Source: Pseudomonas viridiflava
GTDB taxonomy: Bacteria > Pseudomonadota > Gammaproteobacteria > Pseudomonadales > Pseudomonadaceae
Length of the DNA stretch: 64,000 nucleotides
Reading direction: 5' to 3'
NCBI RefSeq assembly: GCF_900583165.1
Contig: NZ_UTKY01000053.1
Coordinates: 62,001-126,000, forward strand
Shown here in pieces: positions 48,398-59,600 of the stretch. Each line of letters starts with the position of its first letter. Within the stretch, counting starts at the first letter, position 1. The position numbers and the translations under genes were made by a program. The notes under the pieces were generated by a model. The model saw only the letters and a program-made list of their open reading frames with translations, was not told the origin of the DNA and did not search any database.

Positions 48398-49291
48398 TTA
48401 GCCCAACGCGGTATCCATCACCATCATCAAACAAAACCCGATGCACAGGCCCAGGCTTGCAAGCTTTTCGTGGCCATTGCGCCGCGATTCGGGGATCACT
48501 TCATGCGTCACCACCAACAGCATCGCACCCGCAGCCAGGGCTAACCCGAGCGGCAGCAGCACTTCGGCCAGGCTCACCAGCCAAGCGCACAGTACGGCGA
48601 ACACCGGCTCCACCAGGCCCGATGCAGCACCGATCAGGAAGGCCTTGACCCGCGACATGCCTGCCCCGGCCAACACCAACGCAATCACCAGACCTTCGGG
48701 CACATCCTGCAACGCAATGCCCATCGCCAGGCTGTCTGCATCGGGCATGCCGCCGCCCGCTGAAACGCCAACCGCCATGCCTTCGGGGATGTTGTGGGCG
48801 ATGATGGCGAACACGAACAGCCAAATTCGCGGTGGGATCACCGGCTTGTCCGGCGTGCCCACCAGCATTTCCGGACTGGCGCCCGAGACCTTGCGGTCGA
48901 CCAGATACAACCCGAACGCCCCCAGCATGATGCCAAAGCTGATCAGGCCGCTGGCGCCCCAGGGCGAGAGCCCCAGTTTTTCGGCCGCCGCAATGCCCGG
49001 CACGATCAGCGAAAAAGCCGTCGCCGCCAGCATCACCCCGGCACCAAAGCCTAACAAGGTGTCGCTCAGTGCCACCGGCATCCGTCGAATCACCAGCACA
49101 GGCACTGCGCCGAGTGCCGTGCCGAGTGCGCAGATCGCTCCGCCCTGAAGGGCACGCAGGATACGTGGCTCCAGATTCAACCAGTCCAGCCCGTGGGCCA
49201 CCAGCAATGCAGTACCTGCCAATAGCAGCAACGAACCCAGCGCATAGCGAAACAATCGCACACTGCTGATCGCCAGTGTTTCAGTGCCCAT
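48398..49291 (-). CDS. ZIP-family divalent metal transporter
   Basis: A 297-residue membrane protein with about eight transmembrane segments. The metal-binding HNIPEGMAVGVSAGGG motif (TM4) and the partner segment ALQDVPEGLVIALVLAGAG (TM5) are clear. ZIP proteins bring Zn2+ (some Fe2+ or Mn2+) into the cytosol. In PAO1 the matching gene sits beside sodA as here. The metal used is not known. The start at 49291 is an ATG. Confidence 0.88.
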   Translation of the reverse strand: MGTETLAISSVRLFRYALGSLLLLAGTALLVAHGLDWLNLEPRILRALQGGAICALGTALGAVPVLVIRRMPVALSDTLLGFGAGVMLAATAFSLIVPGIAAAEKLGLSPWGASGLISFGIMLGAFGLYLVDRKVSGASPEMLVGTPDKPVIPPRIWLFVFAIIAHNIPEGMAVGVSAGGGMPDADSLAMGIALQDVPEGLVIALVLAGAGMSRVKAFLIGAASGLVEPVFAVLCAWLVSLAEVLLPLGLALAAGAMLLVVTHEVIPESRRNGHEKLASLGLCIGFCLMMVMDTALG

Positions 49292-49323
49292 AGTCGGCCT
49301 TAGGTCTTTTTATAGAGTGAATA

Positions 49324-49935
49324 TCAGGCCAACGCGGCCTGGTAGCGCGCAGTAACTTCCGGCCAGTTGATAACACTGTAGAAGGCATTGATGTATTCCG
49401 GGCGACGGTTCTGATAAAGCAGATAGTAGGCGTGCTCCCAGACGTCCAGGCCGAGGATCGGTGTGTTGCCGTTCATCAGTGGGCTGTCCTGGTTGCCGCT
49501 GCTTTCTACCACCAAGGTTTTCTGCGGGGTGACGCTCAGCCAGGCCCAGCCGCTGCCAAAACGGGTCAAGGCCGCTTTGGTAAACGCCTCCTTGAAGCTG
49601 TCGAAGCCGCCCAATTGTTCATCGATGGCCTTGCCCAGCGCACCTTCTGGCTTACCGCCGCCTTTTGGCGACATCACCGCCCAGAACAGCGAGTGGTTGG
49701 CGTGGCCGCCACCTTGGTTAATGACGGCGGCACGCAGTTTTTCCGGCAGTTGCTGGACGCTCGAGACTAGTTTCTCTATCGGCCATCCGGCGAATTCGGT
49801 GCCCTCGACGGCGGCATTGAGGTTGTTGATATAGGTCTGGTGGTGCTTGGTGTAGTGGATTTCCATGGTTTGCGCATCGATATGCGGTTCCAGCGCATCG
49901 TAGGCGTAAGGCAAGGCAGGCAAGGTGTAGGACAT
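49324..49935 (-). CDS. sodA: Superoxide dismutase, manganese type
   Basis: A 203-residue Fe/Mn-type dismutase. Metal-binding residues lie in [24 protein letters not shown] and [31 protein letters not shown] and the [16 protein letters not shown] region are typical of Mn enzymes, whereas Fe enzymes have AAQVWNHTFYW. As last gene of the Fur-controlled fagA-fumC-orfX-sodA operon it should be made when iron is scarce and Mn enzyme can replace FeSOD. Confidence 0.94.
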   Translation of the reverse strand: MSYTLPALPYAYDALEPHIDAQTMEIHYTKHHQTYINNLNAAVEGTEFAGWPIEKLVSSVQQLPEKLRAAVINQGGGHANHSLFWAVMSPKGGGKPEGALGKAIDEQLGGFDSFKEAFTKAALTRFGSGWAWLSVTPQKTLVVESSGNQDSPLMNGNTPILGLDVWEHAYYLLYQNRRPEYINAFYSVINWPEVTARYQAALA

Positions 49936-49936
49936 A

Positions 49937-50365
49937 TCAATGTGCTCCGTAATGAGGTGTGATCGGTTGCGGCGCGGTACTACCCAGCAGGCGATGGGTA
50001 CGTGGGTACTCGCCGTGATCGCTGATGAAATTCAACAACTCTACGTAGGTCTTGCTGCTCTGGCGCAGCGCGGCCTCGCGCAATTGCGGGCTGAGGCGCG
50101 GATCCTGCATGGTCTGAAGCAGGCGCTGGTGGATAGCGCAAAGGTACTCCGCACTTTCCTCAGGCTGGTTCAGGCGCAGGTGCAAGTCCGCCAGGTTGTG
50201 GTGGGAAATGACGCAAGCGGCCACTGCTTCGTCGGCATCTGCCCAGCGTTCGAACAACACTTGTGCCAGGGCCAGGGCTTGCAAATAGGCCTCGCGAGCG
50301 TCAACCAACTCGCCTGCCATAAAGCAGCGATTGGCCCGTTCGATCGTGCGTTTCCAGTGCTCCAT
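49937..50365 (-). CDS. Conserved protein of the fumC-sodA operon (orfX)
   Basis: A 142-residue helical protein between fumC and sodA, found in this position in pseudomonads (called orfX). The sequence ([33 protein letters not shown]) resembles TPR helices. No function is established. It lies 27 bases after fumC and ends two bases before the sodA start. Confidence 0.88.
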   Translation of the reverse strand: MEHWKRTIERANRCFMAGELVDAREAYLQALALAQVLFERWADADEAVAACVISHHNLADLHLRLNQPEESAEYLCAIHQRLLQTMQDPRLSPQLREAALRQSSKTYVELLNFISDHGEYPRTHRLLGSTAPQPITPHYGAH

Positions 50366-50392
50366 GGTGAGCCTCCAAAGCAGGGTCGGTGA

Positions 50393-51769
50393 TTACACGC
50401 CGCCGGCCGTGAGCTTTTCCGGGTCCAGCAGGACTTCCAGTTGGCTGCGCGGCAGGTCAGTGTGCTCAAGTGCGACATCAATCACCGGACGCCCTTGTTG
50501 ATAGGCCTTTTTGGCGATCTCTGCGGCTTTCTGGTAACCAATGATCGGGTTGAGCGCCGTCACCAGGATCGGGTTACGCGACAGCGCTTCCTTGAGTTTG
50601 GCTTCGTTGACCTTGAAACTTGCAATCGCCTTGTCTGCGAGCAGGCGGCTGGAATTGGCCAGTAGCTCCAGGCTGCTCAGCAGGTTCTGGGCGATGATCG
50701 GCAGCATCACGTTCAACTCGAAGTTGCCCGACTGACCGGCGACGGTGATGACCGTGTCGTTGCCGATGACTTGCGCGGCAACCATCGCTGTGGCTTCCGG
50801 GATTACCGGATTGACCTTGCCAGGCATGATCGAGGAGCCAGGCTGCAGGCCTTCCAGTTCAATCTCACCCAAACCGGCCAAGGGCCCGGAGTTCATCCAG
50901 CGTAGGTCGTTGGCGATTTTCATCAGTGACACGGCAATGGCTTTCAACTGACCAGATACTGCAACGGCAGTGTCCTGGGAACCGATCAGTGCAAACAGGT
51001 TATTGCCTGGTGTGAAGTTCACGTCAGTCAGGCTGCTCAGTTGCTGGCTGAAACGCGCAGCGAATTCAGGATGGGCATTGATCCCAGTACCGACGGCAGT
51101 ACCGCCCTGGGCCAAGGCCTGCAAGCTTGGCAGCAGGTCCTGCACGTGGCCGATATTGGCCTTCAGTTGCTGGGCCCAGCCGTTGAGCACCTGGCTCATG
51201 CGCACCGGCATGGCGTCCATCAGGTGAGTGCGGCCGGTTTTGATGAACGGGTGGACTTCTTCAGCTTTCTGCTCGATCACCTGCACCAGGTGCTGAAGGG
51301 CCGGCAGCGTTTGCTCATGCAGGACCAGCGCAGCGCTGACATGGATGGTGGTTGGGATGATGTCGTTGCTGCTTTGGCCGCAGTTCACGTGATCATTGGC
51401 GTTGACCGCCTCGCCCAGCAGGCGGGTGGCCAGGGTGGCAATCACTTCGTTGGCATTCATGTTGGAGCTGGTGCCGGAGCCCGTTTGGAAGATATCCACC
51501 GGGAAGTGCTGCATGAAGTCGCCTTCCAGCAAGCCCTGGGCGGCATCGACAATCGCCTTGCCCTGCCCTGCGCTGATTTGGTTTAGATCGACGTTGACCT
51601 TGGCGGCAGCGGCCTTGGCCAAGATGAGGGCACGGATGAATTGAGCCGGCATACGCTGGTGGCTGATCGGGAAATTGTTCACCGCGCGCTGGGTTTGTGC
51701 GCCGTACAAGGCCTCGGCCGGTACTTGCAGTTCGCCCATGCTGTCGCGTTCGATACGGGTGTTACTCAT
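50393..51769 (-). CDS. fumC: Class II fumarase FumC
   Basis: A 458-residue iron-free fumarase interconverting fumarate and malate. The superfamily signature GSSIMPGKVNP with the catalytic serine loop is at about 315-325; TGSGTSSNMNANEV and SSNDIIPTTIH are further active-site segments. The ATG at 51769 overlaps the 3' end of fagA by eight bases. An iron-independent enzyme fits expression under iron starvation, when the Fe-S fumarases fail. Confidence 0.95.
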   Translation of the reverse strand: MSNTRIERDSMGELQVPAEALYGAQTQRAVNNFPISHQRMPAQFIRALILAKAAAAKVNVDLNQISAGQGKAIVDAAQGLLEGDFMQHFPVDIFQTGSGTSSNMNANEVIATLATRLLGEAVNANDHVNCGQSSNDIIPTTIHVSAALVLHEQTLPALQHLVQVIEQKAEEVHPFIKTGRTHLMDAMPVRMSQVLNGWAQQLKANIGHVQDLLPSLQALAQGGTAVGTGINAHPEFAARFSQQLSSLTDVNFTPGNNLFALIGSQDTAVAVSGQLKAIAVSLMKIANDLRWMNSGPLAGLGEIELEGLQPGSSIMPGKVNPVIPEATAMVAAQVIGNDTVITVAGQSGNFELNVMLPIIAQNLLSSLELLANSSRLLADKAIASFKVNEAKLKEALSRNPILVTALNPIIGYQKAAEIAKKAYQQGRPVIDVALEHTDLPRSQLEVLLDPEKLTAGGV

Positions 51770-52157
51770 CGTTAGATCCTTGCACCAGGTCGGAGTGAGA
51801 AATAGACGGCAGCAATTCGCAGGTCGCCAATTGCCACGCAAAGCGCTGCCAACGCTTGAGGCGGCAGGCACAGTGGGAGAGTTTTTCCAGATCACGCAGT
51901 GGGCGCCACGCTTGATCCAGGCACATGGAGCGCCAGTGCCAGGGCAGCGCGATATCACTGGCGGTGTCGAGCAGCAGGCGAAATGAGGTTTCAGCGATTG
52001 TCCATGGATGGGTCGCGGTGCAGCACGCCAGGTATCGACCCTCATTGAGGTAATGTTCGATCAGGCGCGGCTCGTTAGGGTTGAGGCCGCAGCGAATCTG
52101 GCGACTCATCCAACGCCAGCTCTCCAGATAAGGATCCTCATGCAGGACAGAACTCAT
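51762..52157 (-). CDS. fagA: Fur-associated protein FagA
   Basis: A 131-residue protein at the head of the fagA-fumC-orfX-sodA operon; the name comes from Fur-associated gene. Its sequence begins MSSVLHEDPYLESWRWMSRQIRC and has several cysteines (C24, C46 and C47 region, CACRL). No function is known. I chose the ATG at 52157, just downstream of the Fur box; its ribosome binding site is weak (GTGGA). Confidence 0.88.
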   Translation of the reverse strand: MSSVLHEDPYLESWRWMSRQIRCGLNPNEPRLIEHYLNEGRYLACCTATHPWTIAETSFRLLLDTASDIALPWHWRSMCLDQAWRPLRDLEKLSHCACRLKRWQRFAWQLATCELLPSISHSDLVQGSNDE

Positions 52158-52172
52158 GATCCACACTCATTC

Positions 52173-52208
52173 GGTAATGATATTTATTATTAAATGATAT
52201 TGAGAATC
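52173..52208 (-). promoter_or_regulatory. Fur box upstream of fagA
   Basis: GGTAATGATATTTATTATT at 52173-52191 matches the 19-bp Fur consensus GATAATGATAATCATTATC in 15 positions. A second, weaker match (12 of 19) overlaps it at 52190-52208 (AAATGATATTGAGAATC), so two dimers could bind. It is 16 bases before the fagA start, over the expected promoter, so Fur with iron should repress the operon. Confidence 0.88.
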
Positions 52209-52248
52209 AAAACAAGGGTAGCCCTTCAATCCCTCTAAATCGCACCCA

Positions 52249-52288
52249 TAAAAAAAGCGCGCCTTCCATTGGAAGGCGCGCTTTTTAT
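52249..52288 (-). terminator. Terminator of tldE
   Basis: A perfect stem of 16 bp (AAAAAGCGCGCCTTCC/GGAAGGCGCGCTTTTT) with a 3-nt loop, T-rich on the minus strand. It lies 15 bases after the tldE stop and insulates the fagA operon. Confidence 0.93.
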
Positions 52289-52303
52289 CCAGCTTCGGTA
52301 GGA

Positions 52304-53650
52304 CTAGCTGCCGGCGACGGTCATCCGCTCGATCAACACCGACCCCGTACGAATGTTGCTGCGCAGCTCCAGGTCATTACCCACTGCAACGATCTGCTTG
52401 AACATATCGCGCATGTTGCCGGCAATGGTCACTTCCTGAACGGCGAATTGAATTTCGCCGTTCTCGACCCAAAAGCCTGCCGCACCACGGGAATAGTCCC
52501 CAGTCACCATGTTCAGGCCATGGCCCATGAGCTCCGTCACTAACAAACCGCGACCCATACGGCGCAGCAAAGCCGCCTGGTCTTCATCACCATGGGTCAC
52601 GAACAAGTTATGCACGCCGCCCGAGTTGGCGGTGCTCGGCAGGCCGAGTTTGCGACCGGAGTAAGTGCCCAGCACATAGGACACCAACTCACCCTTCTCG
52701 ACGAACGGTTTGGCATAGGTCGCAAGACCATCACCGTCGAATGCCGAGCTGCCCATGGCACGCATCAAATGCGGACGCTCGTCGATGGTCAGCCACTCGG
52801 GGAACAATTTCTGGCCAATCGCGCCTTCCAGGAACGACGATTTGCGATACAAATTACCGCCAGAAATCGCCCCCAGGAAACTGCCGAACAAACCACCGGC
52901 CAGCTCCGCCGAAAACAGCACTGGCACTTCGCAGGTCGGCACCGGACGCGCGCCCAGGCGGCTAGCGGCACGTTGCGCTGCGCGCTGACCAATGCTGACC
53001 GGGTCCGCAAGCAATTCGCCCTGACGGCTTACGTCGTACCAGTAATCGCGCTGCATCTGGCCATTGGCCTCGGCGATCATGACGCAGCTCAAGCTGTGGC
53101 GTGTGGACGCATAACCGCCGATAAAACCATGGCTATTGCCGTAGACGCGGCAACCTTGATGCGTACTTAACGTGGTGCCATCGGCGTTCTTGATGCGGGC
53201 ATCGGCGTCGAACGCGGCGGCTTCGCAGATCAGTGCCTTTTCGATGGCTTGCTCAGGGGTAATGTCCCAGGCGTGGAACAGATCGAAATCCTTCAAGTCC
53301 GTGGCCATCAACGCCTTGTCGGCCAACCCCGAGCTTTCGTCTTCGGACGTGTGCTTGGCAATGGCCAGCGCTGCCGCGACGGTCTCGCGAATGGCCTCAG
53401 GGCCGCTGGCCGACGTGCTGGCCGAGCCTTTGCGCTGCCCGACGTACAAGGTGATGCCAAAGCCCTGGTCACGGTTGAATTCAACGGTTTCCACTTCCCG
53501 CTGACGCACCGAAGTCGATAAACCCTGCTCCAGCGACACCGCGACTTCACAGGCACTGGCGCCCTGGCGCTTGGCTTCGGCAAGGATCTGCTCGACTTGT
53601 TCCTGCAGTGCCGGTAACGCTTGCGGACCGACGCTTTGGGCTGCACTCAT
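52304..53650 (-). CDS. pmbA: Metalloprotease-related protein TldE (PmbA)
   Basis: A 448-residue partner of TldD; the heterodimer degrades unfolded peptides and matures modified peptides such as microcin B17 in E. coli. TldE itself lacks the zinc-binding HExxxH. Seen are GDGLATYAKPFVEKGELVSYVLGTYSGRKLGL-type features and GHGLNMVTGDYSRGAAGFWVENGE. The ATG at 53650 is four codons inside the longest frame and is the likely start. It is divergent from yjgA/darP. Confidence 0.93.
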   Translation of the reverse strand: MSAAQSVGPQALPALQEQVEQILAEAKRQGASACEVAVSLEQGLSTSVRQREVETVEFNRDQGFGITLYVGQRKGSASTSASGPEAIRETVAAALAIAKHTSEDESSGLADKALMATDLKDFDLFHAWDITPEQAIEKALICEAAAFDADARIKNADGTTLSTHQGCRVYGNSHGFIGGYASTRHSLSCVMIAEANGQMQRDYWYDVSRQGELLADPVSIGQRAAQRAASRLGARPVPTCEVPVLFSAELAGGLFGSFLGAISGGNLYRKSSFLEGAIGQKLFPEWLTIDERPHLMRAMGSSAFDGDGLATYAKPFVEKGELVSYVLGTYSGRKLGLPSTANSGGVHNLFVTHGDEDQAALLRRMGRGLLVTELMGHGLNMVTGDYSRGAAGFWVENGEIQFAVQEVTIAGNMRDMFKQIVAVGNDLELRSNIRTGSVLIERMTVAGS

Positions 53651-53758
53651 GGTTTTCTCCACTCAAATTCTGCTTTCGGTTAAGGCCATCGAGCGACCGG
53701 GCCGGACAAGCGGCCCCCGACTGGTTATCATGGCGGCGTTTCTTTGCGGACTGCCACC

Positions 53759-54280
53759 ATGGTTGATTCTTACGACGACTCCCTCGATGGGGAGAAAAGC
53801 AAAACCCAGGTCAAACGTGAGCTGCATGCTCTGGTTGACCTCGGCGAGCGTCTTACAACGCTCAAGAAGGATTTGATTGCAAAACTGCCGTTGACCGACG
53901 AAATGCGTCGGGCCCTGGCCGATGCGCCCAAGCACACCGCGAATATCGCGCGCAAACGGCACATCATGTTTATCGGCAAACTGATGCGCGATCAGGACAC
54001 TGACGCCATTCTGGCCTTGCTCGATCAAACCGATGCCTCCACTCGCCAGTACAACGAACGCTTCCATAATTTGGAACGTTGGCGTGACCGCCTGATTTCG
54101 GGCGATGACGCCGTGCTGGAGAAATTCGTGTTGGACTACCCGGACGCGGACCGCCAGCAATTGCGCTCCCTGATCCGTCAGGCCCAGCACGAGCAGGCGC
54201 ATAACAAGGCGCCGGCCACCAGCCGTAAAATCTTCAAGTACATCCGTGAGCTGGACGAGACCCAACGCGGCCTGCGTTGA
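53759..54280 (+). CDS. darP: YjgA/DarP family 50S ribosome-associated protein
   Basis: A 173-residue charged helical protein ([26 protein letters not shown] near the start) that matches YjgA, a factor found with late 50S assembly intermediates (DarP). No catalytic motif. The ATG at 53759 is better than 53744. It lies between tldE and tldD, pointing away from tldE and towards the tldD 3' end, as in other gammaproteobacteria. Confidence 0.9.
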   Translation: MVDSYDDSLDGEKSKTQVKRELHALVDLGERLTTLKKDLIAKLPLTDEMRRALADAPKHTANIARKRHIMFIGKLMRDQDTDAILALLDQTDASTRQYNERFHNLERWRDRLISGDDAVLEKFVLDYPDADRQQLRSLIRQAQHEQAHNKAPATSRKIFKYIRELDETQRGLR

Positions 54281-54325
54281 TCCTCTTCCCCGGGTGGCGG
54301 CCTTCGCCACCCGAAGCTCCAACCT

Positions 54326-55768
54326 TTACGAGCCCGTGCCACCCACGGTAATCGCATCAATCTTCAGCGTTGGCTGGCCGACACCCACCGGCACCGACTG
54401 CCCATCTTTGCCACACGTGCCCACGCCGCTGTCCAGCGACAGGTCATTGCCGACCATCGACACTTTGCTCATGGCCTCTGGCCCGTTGCCAATCAACGTC
54501 GCCCCTTTGACCGGTGCGGTAATCTTGCCGTCTTCGATCAGGTACGCCTCGCTGGTGGAGAACACGAACTTGCCACTGGTGATATCCACTTGGCCGCCGC
54601 CGAGGTTGGCGCAATAGATACCGCGCTTCACCGAAGCAATAATTTCTGCCGGGTCGCTTTCGCCACCGAGCATGTAGGTGTTGGTCATACGAGGCATTGG
54701 CAAGTGCGCATAGGACTCGCGGCGGCCGTTACCGGTACGCGCCACGCCCATCAGACGCGCATTGAGTTTGTCTTGCATGTAGCCCTTGAGCACGCCGTTT
54801 TCGATCAGGGTGGTGCACTCGGTCGGAGTGCCTTCATCGTCCACGCTCAGCGAGCCGCGGCGACCGGCCAGAGTGCCGTCATCGACAATAGTGCACAGCT
54901 TGGAGGCAACCATCTCGCCCATGCGCCCGCTGTAGGCGGAGCTGCCCTTGCGGTTGAAGTCACCTTCCAGGCCATGGCCTACCGCTTCGTGAAGCAACAC
55001 GCCGGACCAACCCGAACCCAACACCACCGGCAAGGTACCGGCCGGTGCCGGAATAGCTTCCAGGTTGACCAATGCCTGACGCAACGCTTCACGGGCATAC
55101 CCCATGGCGCGGTCTTCAGCGAGGAAATAACGGTAGTCGGTACGCCCGCCACCGCCGTGGCCACCGCGCTCGCGACGACCGTTCTGCTCGACGATCACAC
55201 TGACGTTAAAGCGCACCAGCGGCCGCACATCGGCTGCCAGGCCGCCATCGGTGGAGGCTACAAGGATGCGCTCCCACACACCGGCCATGCTCACAGTGAC
55301 CTGTTGAATACGCGGGTCCAGGGCGCGGGTAGCAGCGTCGACACGCTTGAGCAACTCGACCTTCTCGGCGCGGCTGATCACTTCCAGGGGGTTATCCGGC
55401 GCATACAACTGGGCCACGTCCTGGGTGCTGAACGCCTGCACCGTGCCATTTTGACCGGCTCGGGAGATCGAACGCGCGGCACGTGCCGCGAGGCCCAAAG
55501 CCTCCAGGGTGATGGCATTGCTGTAGGCAAAACCGGTCTTTTCACCGGACTGCGCACGCACGCCCACGCCTTGGTCGAGGTTGAAACTGCCTTCCTTGAC
55601 GATGCCGTCTTCCAGCGCCCAGGACTCGGAGATCTGGCCCTGGAAATACAAGTCGGCTGCATCGATGCCCGGCCCGGCGAGATCGCCCAGCACGGTCTGC
55701 AGATTTTCGATGGTCACGCCACCGGGTGCCAGGAGGTGTTCACTGACTGAGGACAACAACTCGCTCAT
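54326..55768 (-). CDS. tldD: Metalloprotease TldD
   Basis: A 480-residue zinc protease, the active partner of TldE. The metal motif is [12 protein letters not shown] at about residues 262-273, with a third ligand in the CTTLIENG...[10 protein letters not shown] region. N-terminal half binds substrate. It is part of the mreC-to-tldD series of minus-strand genes and is 16 bases after the nitrilase gene. Confidence 0.95.
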   Translation of the reverse strand: MSELLSSVSEHLLAPGGVTIENLQTVLGDLAGPGIDAADLYFQGQISESWALEDGIVKEGSFNLDQGVGVRAQSGEKTGFAYSNAITLEALGLAARAARSISRAGQNGTVQAFSTQDVAQLYAPDNPLEVISRAEKVELLKRVDAATRALDPRIQQVTVSMAGVWERILVASTDGGLAADVRPLVRFNVSVIVEQNGRRERGGHGGGGRTDYRYFLAEDRAMGYAREALRQALVNLEAIPAPAGTLPVVLGSGWSGVLLHEAVGHGLEGDFNRKGSSAYSGRMGEMVASKLCTIVDDGTLAGRRGSLSVDDEGTPTECTTLIENGVLKGYMQDKLNARLMGVARTGNGRRESYAHLPMPRMTNTYMLGGESDPAEIIASVKRGIYCANLGGGQVDITSGKFVFSTSEAYLIEDGKITAPVKGATLIGNGPEAMSKVSMVGNDLSLDSGVGTCGKDGQSVPVGVGQPTLKIDAITVGGTGS

Positions 55769-55784
55769 AGGTTTGGCCTTAAAT

Positions 55785-56633
55785 TCATCGTTCTGAAGCA
55801 GGTCGCTGCGCGCCCTGCGAGAAAAAGCGCCGATGGTTGACCACCGGCATGCGCGCCCGTATCGACGCCTGTTCGCTGCTATCGCGCTCGGCCAACAACA
55901 CCGCTTCGCCTTGATCCTGTTGTGTCAGCACACGGCCCCAGGGGTCGACAATTGCCGCATGGCCATGGGTTTCCCGTGGCCCTGGGTGCACGCCTCCCTG
56001 GGCGGCCGCCAGCAGGTAGCACTGGGTCTCGATGGCACGGGCACGAATCAGCACGTCCCAGTGCGCGGCGCCGGTCACCGCCGTGAACGCCGAAGGCGCG
56101 GTAATCAATTCAGCCCCTGCCGCGCGCAACTCGCTGTAAAGCTCCGGGAAGCGCAGGTCGTAGCACACCGTCAGACCCAATCGGCCGACCGGCGTATCCG
56201 CCACCACCACATTGCCTCCGAAAGCATAGTCGTCAGATTCACGATATCGACCACGCGTGTCGGCTACATCGACATCGAACAAGTGCAGCTTGTCATAGCG
56301 GGCAACGATCTCACCGCGATCATCGACCAGCAGCGAGCAAGCGTTGGACTTGGCGTGCGGTTGGCCCTCAGGCGGCAACGGCAAAGTGCCGGCCACTATC
56401 CATAAGGTGAGGTCGCGAGCGGTCTGTTTCAACCACGGCAGGATCGGTCCTTCGCCCAACGCTTCGGCGCGGCCAATATCAGCCACATCGCGGCGCCCCA
56501 TGGCAGCGAAGTTTTCCGGCAGCACCGCAAGCTTCGCGCCACCCGCTGCAGCCTGCTCCAGCAGACGCCGGGCCTGGACCAGATTGGCCAGCACATCGCT
56601 CTGGCTGACCATTTGAATTACCGCAAAGGACAT
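55785..56633 (-). CDS. Carbon-nitrogen hydrolase (nitrilase superfamily)
   Basis: A 282-residue enzyme of the omega-amidase/Nit-type branch. The Glu-Lys-Cys triad is in [13 protein letters not shown] (Glu), [13 protein letters not shown] (Lys) and [14 protein letters not shown] (Cys). Nit1-like members hydrolyse deaminated glutathione (a metabolite-repair reaction); this is the most likely job, by similarity. The ATG at 56633 is preferred to 56657. It sits between yhdP and tldD. Confidence 0.9.
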   Translation of the reverse strand: MSFAVIQMVSQSDVLANLVQARRLLEQAAAGGAKLAVLPENFAAMGRRDVADIGRAEALGEGPILPWLKQTARDLTLWIVAGTLPLPPEGQPHAKSNACSLLVDDRGEIVARYDKLHLFDVDVADTRGRYRESDDYAFGGNVVVADTPVGRLGLTVCYDLRFPELYSELRAAGAELITAPSAFTAVTGAAHWDVLIRARAIETQCYLLAAAQGGVHPGPRETHGHAAIVDPWGRVLTQQDQGEAVLLAERDSSEQASIRARMPVVNHRRFFSQGAQRPASER

Positions 56634-56681
56634 GGGCCGACACTCCGTAATGGGCATGGGGCCATGCTACTCCACAGGCTC

Positions 56682-59600
56682 TCAGTTGGGTTTTTCAAAT
56701 GGTTTGTCGAAGGTGATTTTCGGGTCTTTCCACGGGCCTTCAACCTTGTACTGCACGCTGGCGAAACGGGCGATACGGTCACCGATCAGCTTGTCGATCA
56801 GGAACAATGCGCCGCCAATCGCCGGCGCCCCGACAATCAGCGCGGCAATCGGCAGGTTGTTGGTCACTGGCAGTGTCACCAGCAGCTTGGCGTCGACACG
56901 GTCCGCCACCATGTCCAGGGTGCCATTAAGCTCCAGGTTGGTAGAAGGCCCGGTCATGGTAATCGGCTCGCGGGTGACGAACACGCCATTACTGGCCGCC
57001 AGTACTCCTTTGACCCGGTCATAGCTCAAACCCTTGCCGAGCAAGTCCGAGAAATCCAGGCGCAAGCGACGCCCGATGGAGTTGAAATTCAGCAGACCGA
57101 ACACGCGCAAAGCCTGGGCACCGCCTTCAACTTCGACGAACTGGCCCTTGCGGAACGCTGCGTCCAGGCTGCCAGAGAAGCGCTTGGGCCCGACATAGGC
57201 CGGCGAACCGGGCCAGCGTCCATCTACATCCAGATGAAAATCCTCACTGGTGACGGTAGGCGCAAAACCCCAGCCCTTGAGCACATCGGCAATGTTCTTG
57301 CCGTCCAGACGCCCCTTGTACCAACTGGCGCTATCGCCCACGGCCCCTTCCCAACCACCGGCACCCTTGAGCTGCATGCCCTTGAGGCCCAGGTCCAGGT
57401 TGCTGAAGGCTAGTCCTTTTGGCGTTGGCCGGATTTTCAACGACCAGGCGCCCACCAGGTCCGGGCCTTGGAACAGTTGATCGATGGCGATATCCAGCGC
57501 CGGAATATCCTTGGGATCGATATTGGCCAGCGGGTCCGGTGCGTTTTCGTCGGCCTGCACCGTCGGGTCAGCCGCCGGCAACTTCACATATTGCAGGTTG
57601 ACCGCAATCGGCGCGCCCTTGGCGTCCGGCAGATTGACGGTGCCTTTGGCTTGCTGGCTAGCGAGCTGCAAGCCCCAGGCGGCAGGCTTGCGGTCAAGCT
57701 GAAGGTTGACCTGATCAAACTGGCTACCAAAACCGGTAAGCTTGCCAATCTTGAAATCGGCACCGCTGAGCAGTTGCTTGGCGCTACCCCCAGGATCGTT
57801 GCCGGCATAACGGTCCACCAGCTTCTTCCAGGGGTCGATATCGAGTTCCGACAATACCCCGCGAATACGCAAGCCTTTGCCCGCCGGCAACAGCGCATCG
57901 CCGTCCCCAAGGAACAGCTCACCTCGACCATCGTTGAGTTTGTCCGGCGGTGCGGCAAAGGTGAAATTGGCCAACTCGCCATAATCAAACCAATAGCGGC
58001 GTTCGGCGCCCTGCAAGGTCATACGGAACACGCTGTCACGCCCCTGGCTGGCTGGCATGCCGAACGGCGCCGGCAAGTCTACCGCCACGCCCTTGAGGTT
58101 GGAGCTGACCATGAGCTGGCTGTCGGCGCCGTCCAGATTCAGCTGCAACTGGTACGGGATATCCCCGGACACCGGCAGTGGCTGAGTGACTTTGAGCCAG
58201 TCAGTCAGTCGCTTGACCGTGACCTGGCCCTTGGCAGTGACACGCGTACTGATATTACCCGGCTTGCCATCGGCAAATATTTGCGCCGTGATCGGCCGCT
58301 CAAAAGCCTGCGCAGTGATGTTCTGCCCGCTCAGGCCCTTGGCGCTGTCGAAGCGGAAGTCGCCCTTGAGCTGAGTCAAGTCCAGGGTCGGCTCGGCCAA
58401 TTGCAGGCGTGCCTTGTCCGTCTTGAAGTCGACCACAATTTTCGGTTCGGTGCCCTTTGCCAGCGGGATATCCAAGTCGAGGCTGCCTTGCAGGTCGCCC
58501 TCGCCTTTCCAGCCGGCGAAGGTCGATGCTGTACCGATCGGCGCTTCCTGAAGGATTTTCAACCCATCGCCCAACCCGCCAGCGAAACCACCGGTCAGCA
58601 ACAGATGACTGTCCTTGCCCGCTGGCGCATGGGGAATATTGACGTAGATGTCCTTGACCTTGGTATCAAGCAACTGGCCCTTGCTCGCCAGGATGCGTAC
58701 ACCACTTTCCTCGACAAACACCTCGCCCTTGACCTTGCTGACATGGGGCCAGCCCGGCTGGAACGCCAACTCGGCATCATGCACCTTGAAGAACAGGCTG
58801 ATATTGCGCGAAGCGGGCAGCGCGCCGTGGTTCAACGAGCCTTGGTATTGGAAAAACCCCTCATCCACCGCACCTTTAAGGATCGCGGTACGCAGCCATT
58901 CATCCAACGCAGGGCTCAACACCGCCGGTAGGTATTTTGGGGTGAAACGCCCATCACCCTCTACCATACCGACCCGCAGGTCCATGTAGTCTTCCTGGCT
59001 GTGATCAAAATGCAGGCGGATCAGGAAGTCGGCAGCCACTTTACCCTCCTCGCCCAGCACCTTGATGTAGGGAGCAATCAGGGTGAAGCCTTCTTTATCG
59101 AGCTTCCACGTCAGGCGCGCATTGGCTTGGATGTACTGCCACGGCTTGGCGAAGATCGGGTCGAGGTGCAGGGAAAAATCCTTGCTGTCCATGCGCAGCT
59201 CGCCCTGCCCCAGGTCACCACTGATGCTACCGGAGACGTTACGCGCGGCCGGCGCGCCGGAGTAGGCGTCGAAGCCGATGCGCTCAAGATTGGCGGCGAA
59301 ACTGACTTTCTGGTCGGTGGTGTCCTGGGGACGGAAGTCCACCAGCACATTACGCAGCAAGCCAGTGGCTTTCAGGTGCTCGAGGGTCTTGGCAAAACCT
59401 TCCGGCAACGGTGCCAAGGCATTGAGCAATGGCGTGATGGGGGTCAGGTCGAGGCGGTCGGCCTGTAGTTTCCAGACCTCCAAAGCCTTGTCGGTCGCCA
59501 GGGTTTGCTGCAATTGCAGACGCGATTCCCAGCGAGTATCTCCAATGTTCATGGCCAGCGAATCGAACAGTACGCGCAGGCCGGCATCACTGCGTTGCAG

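Noticed and set aside
51770..52045. N-terminal extension of FumC
   Set aside because: This region is the fagA coding sequence in another frame; FumC begins with MSNTRIERDSMGELQVPA at 51769.
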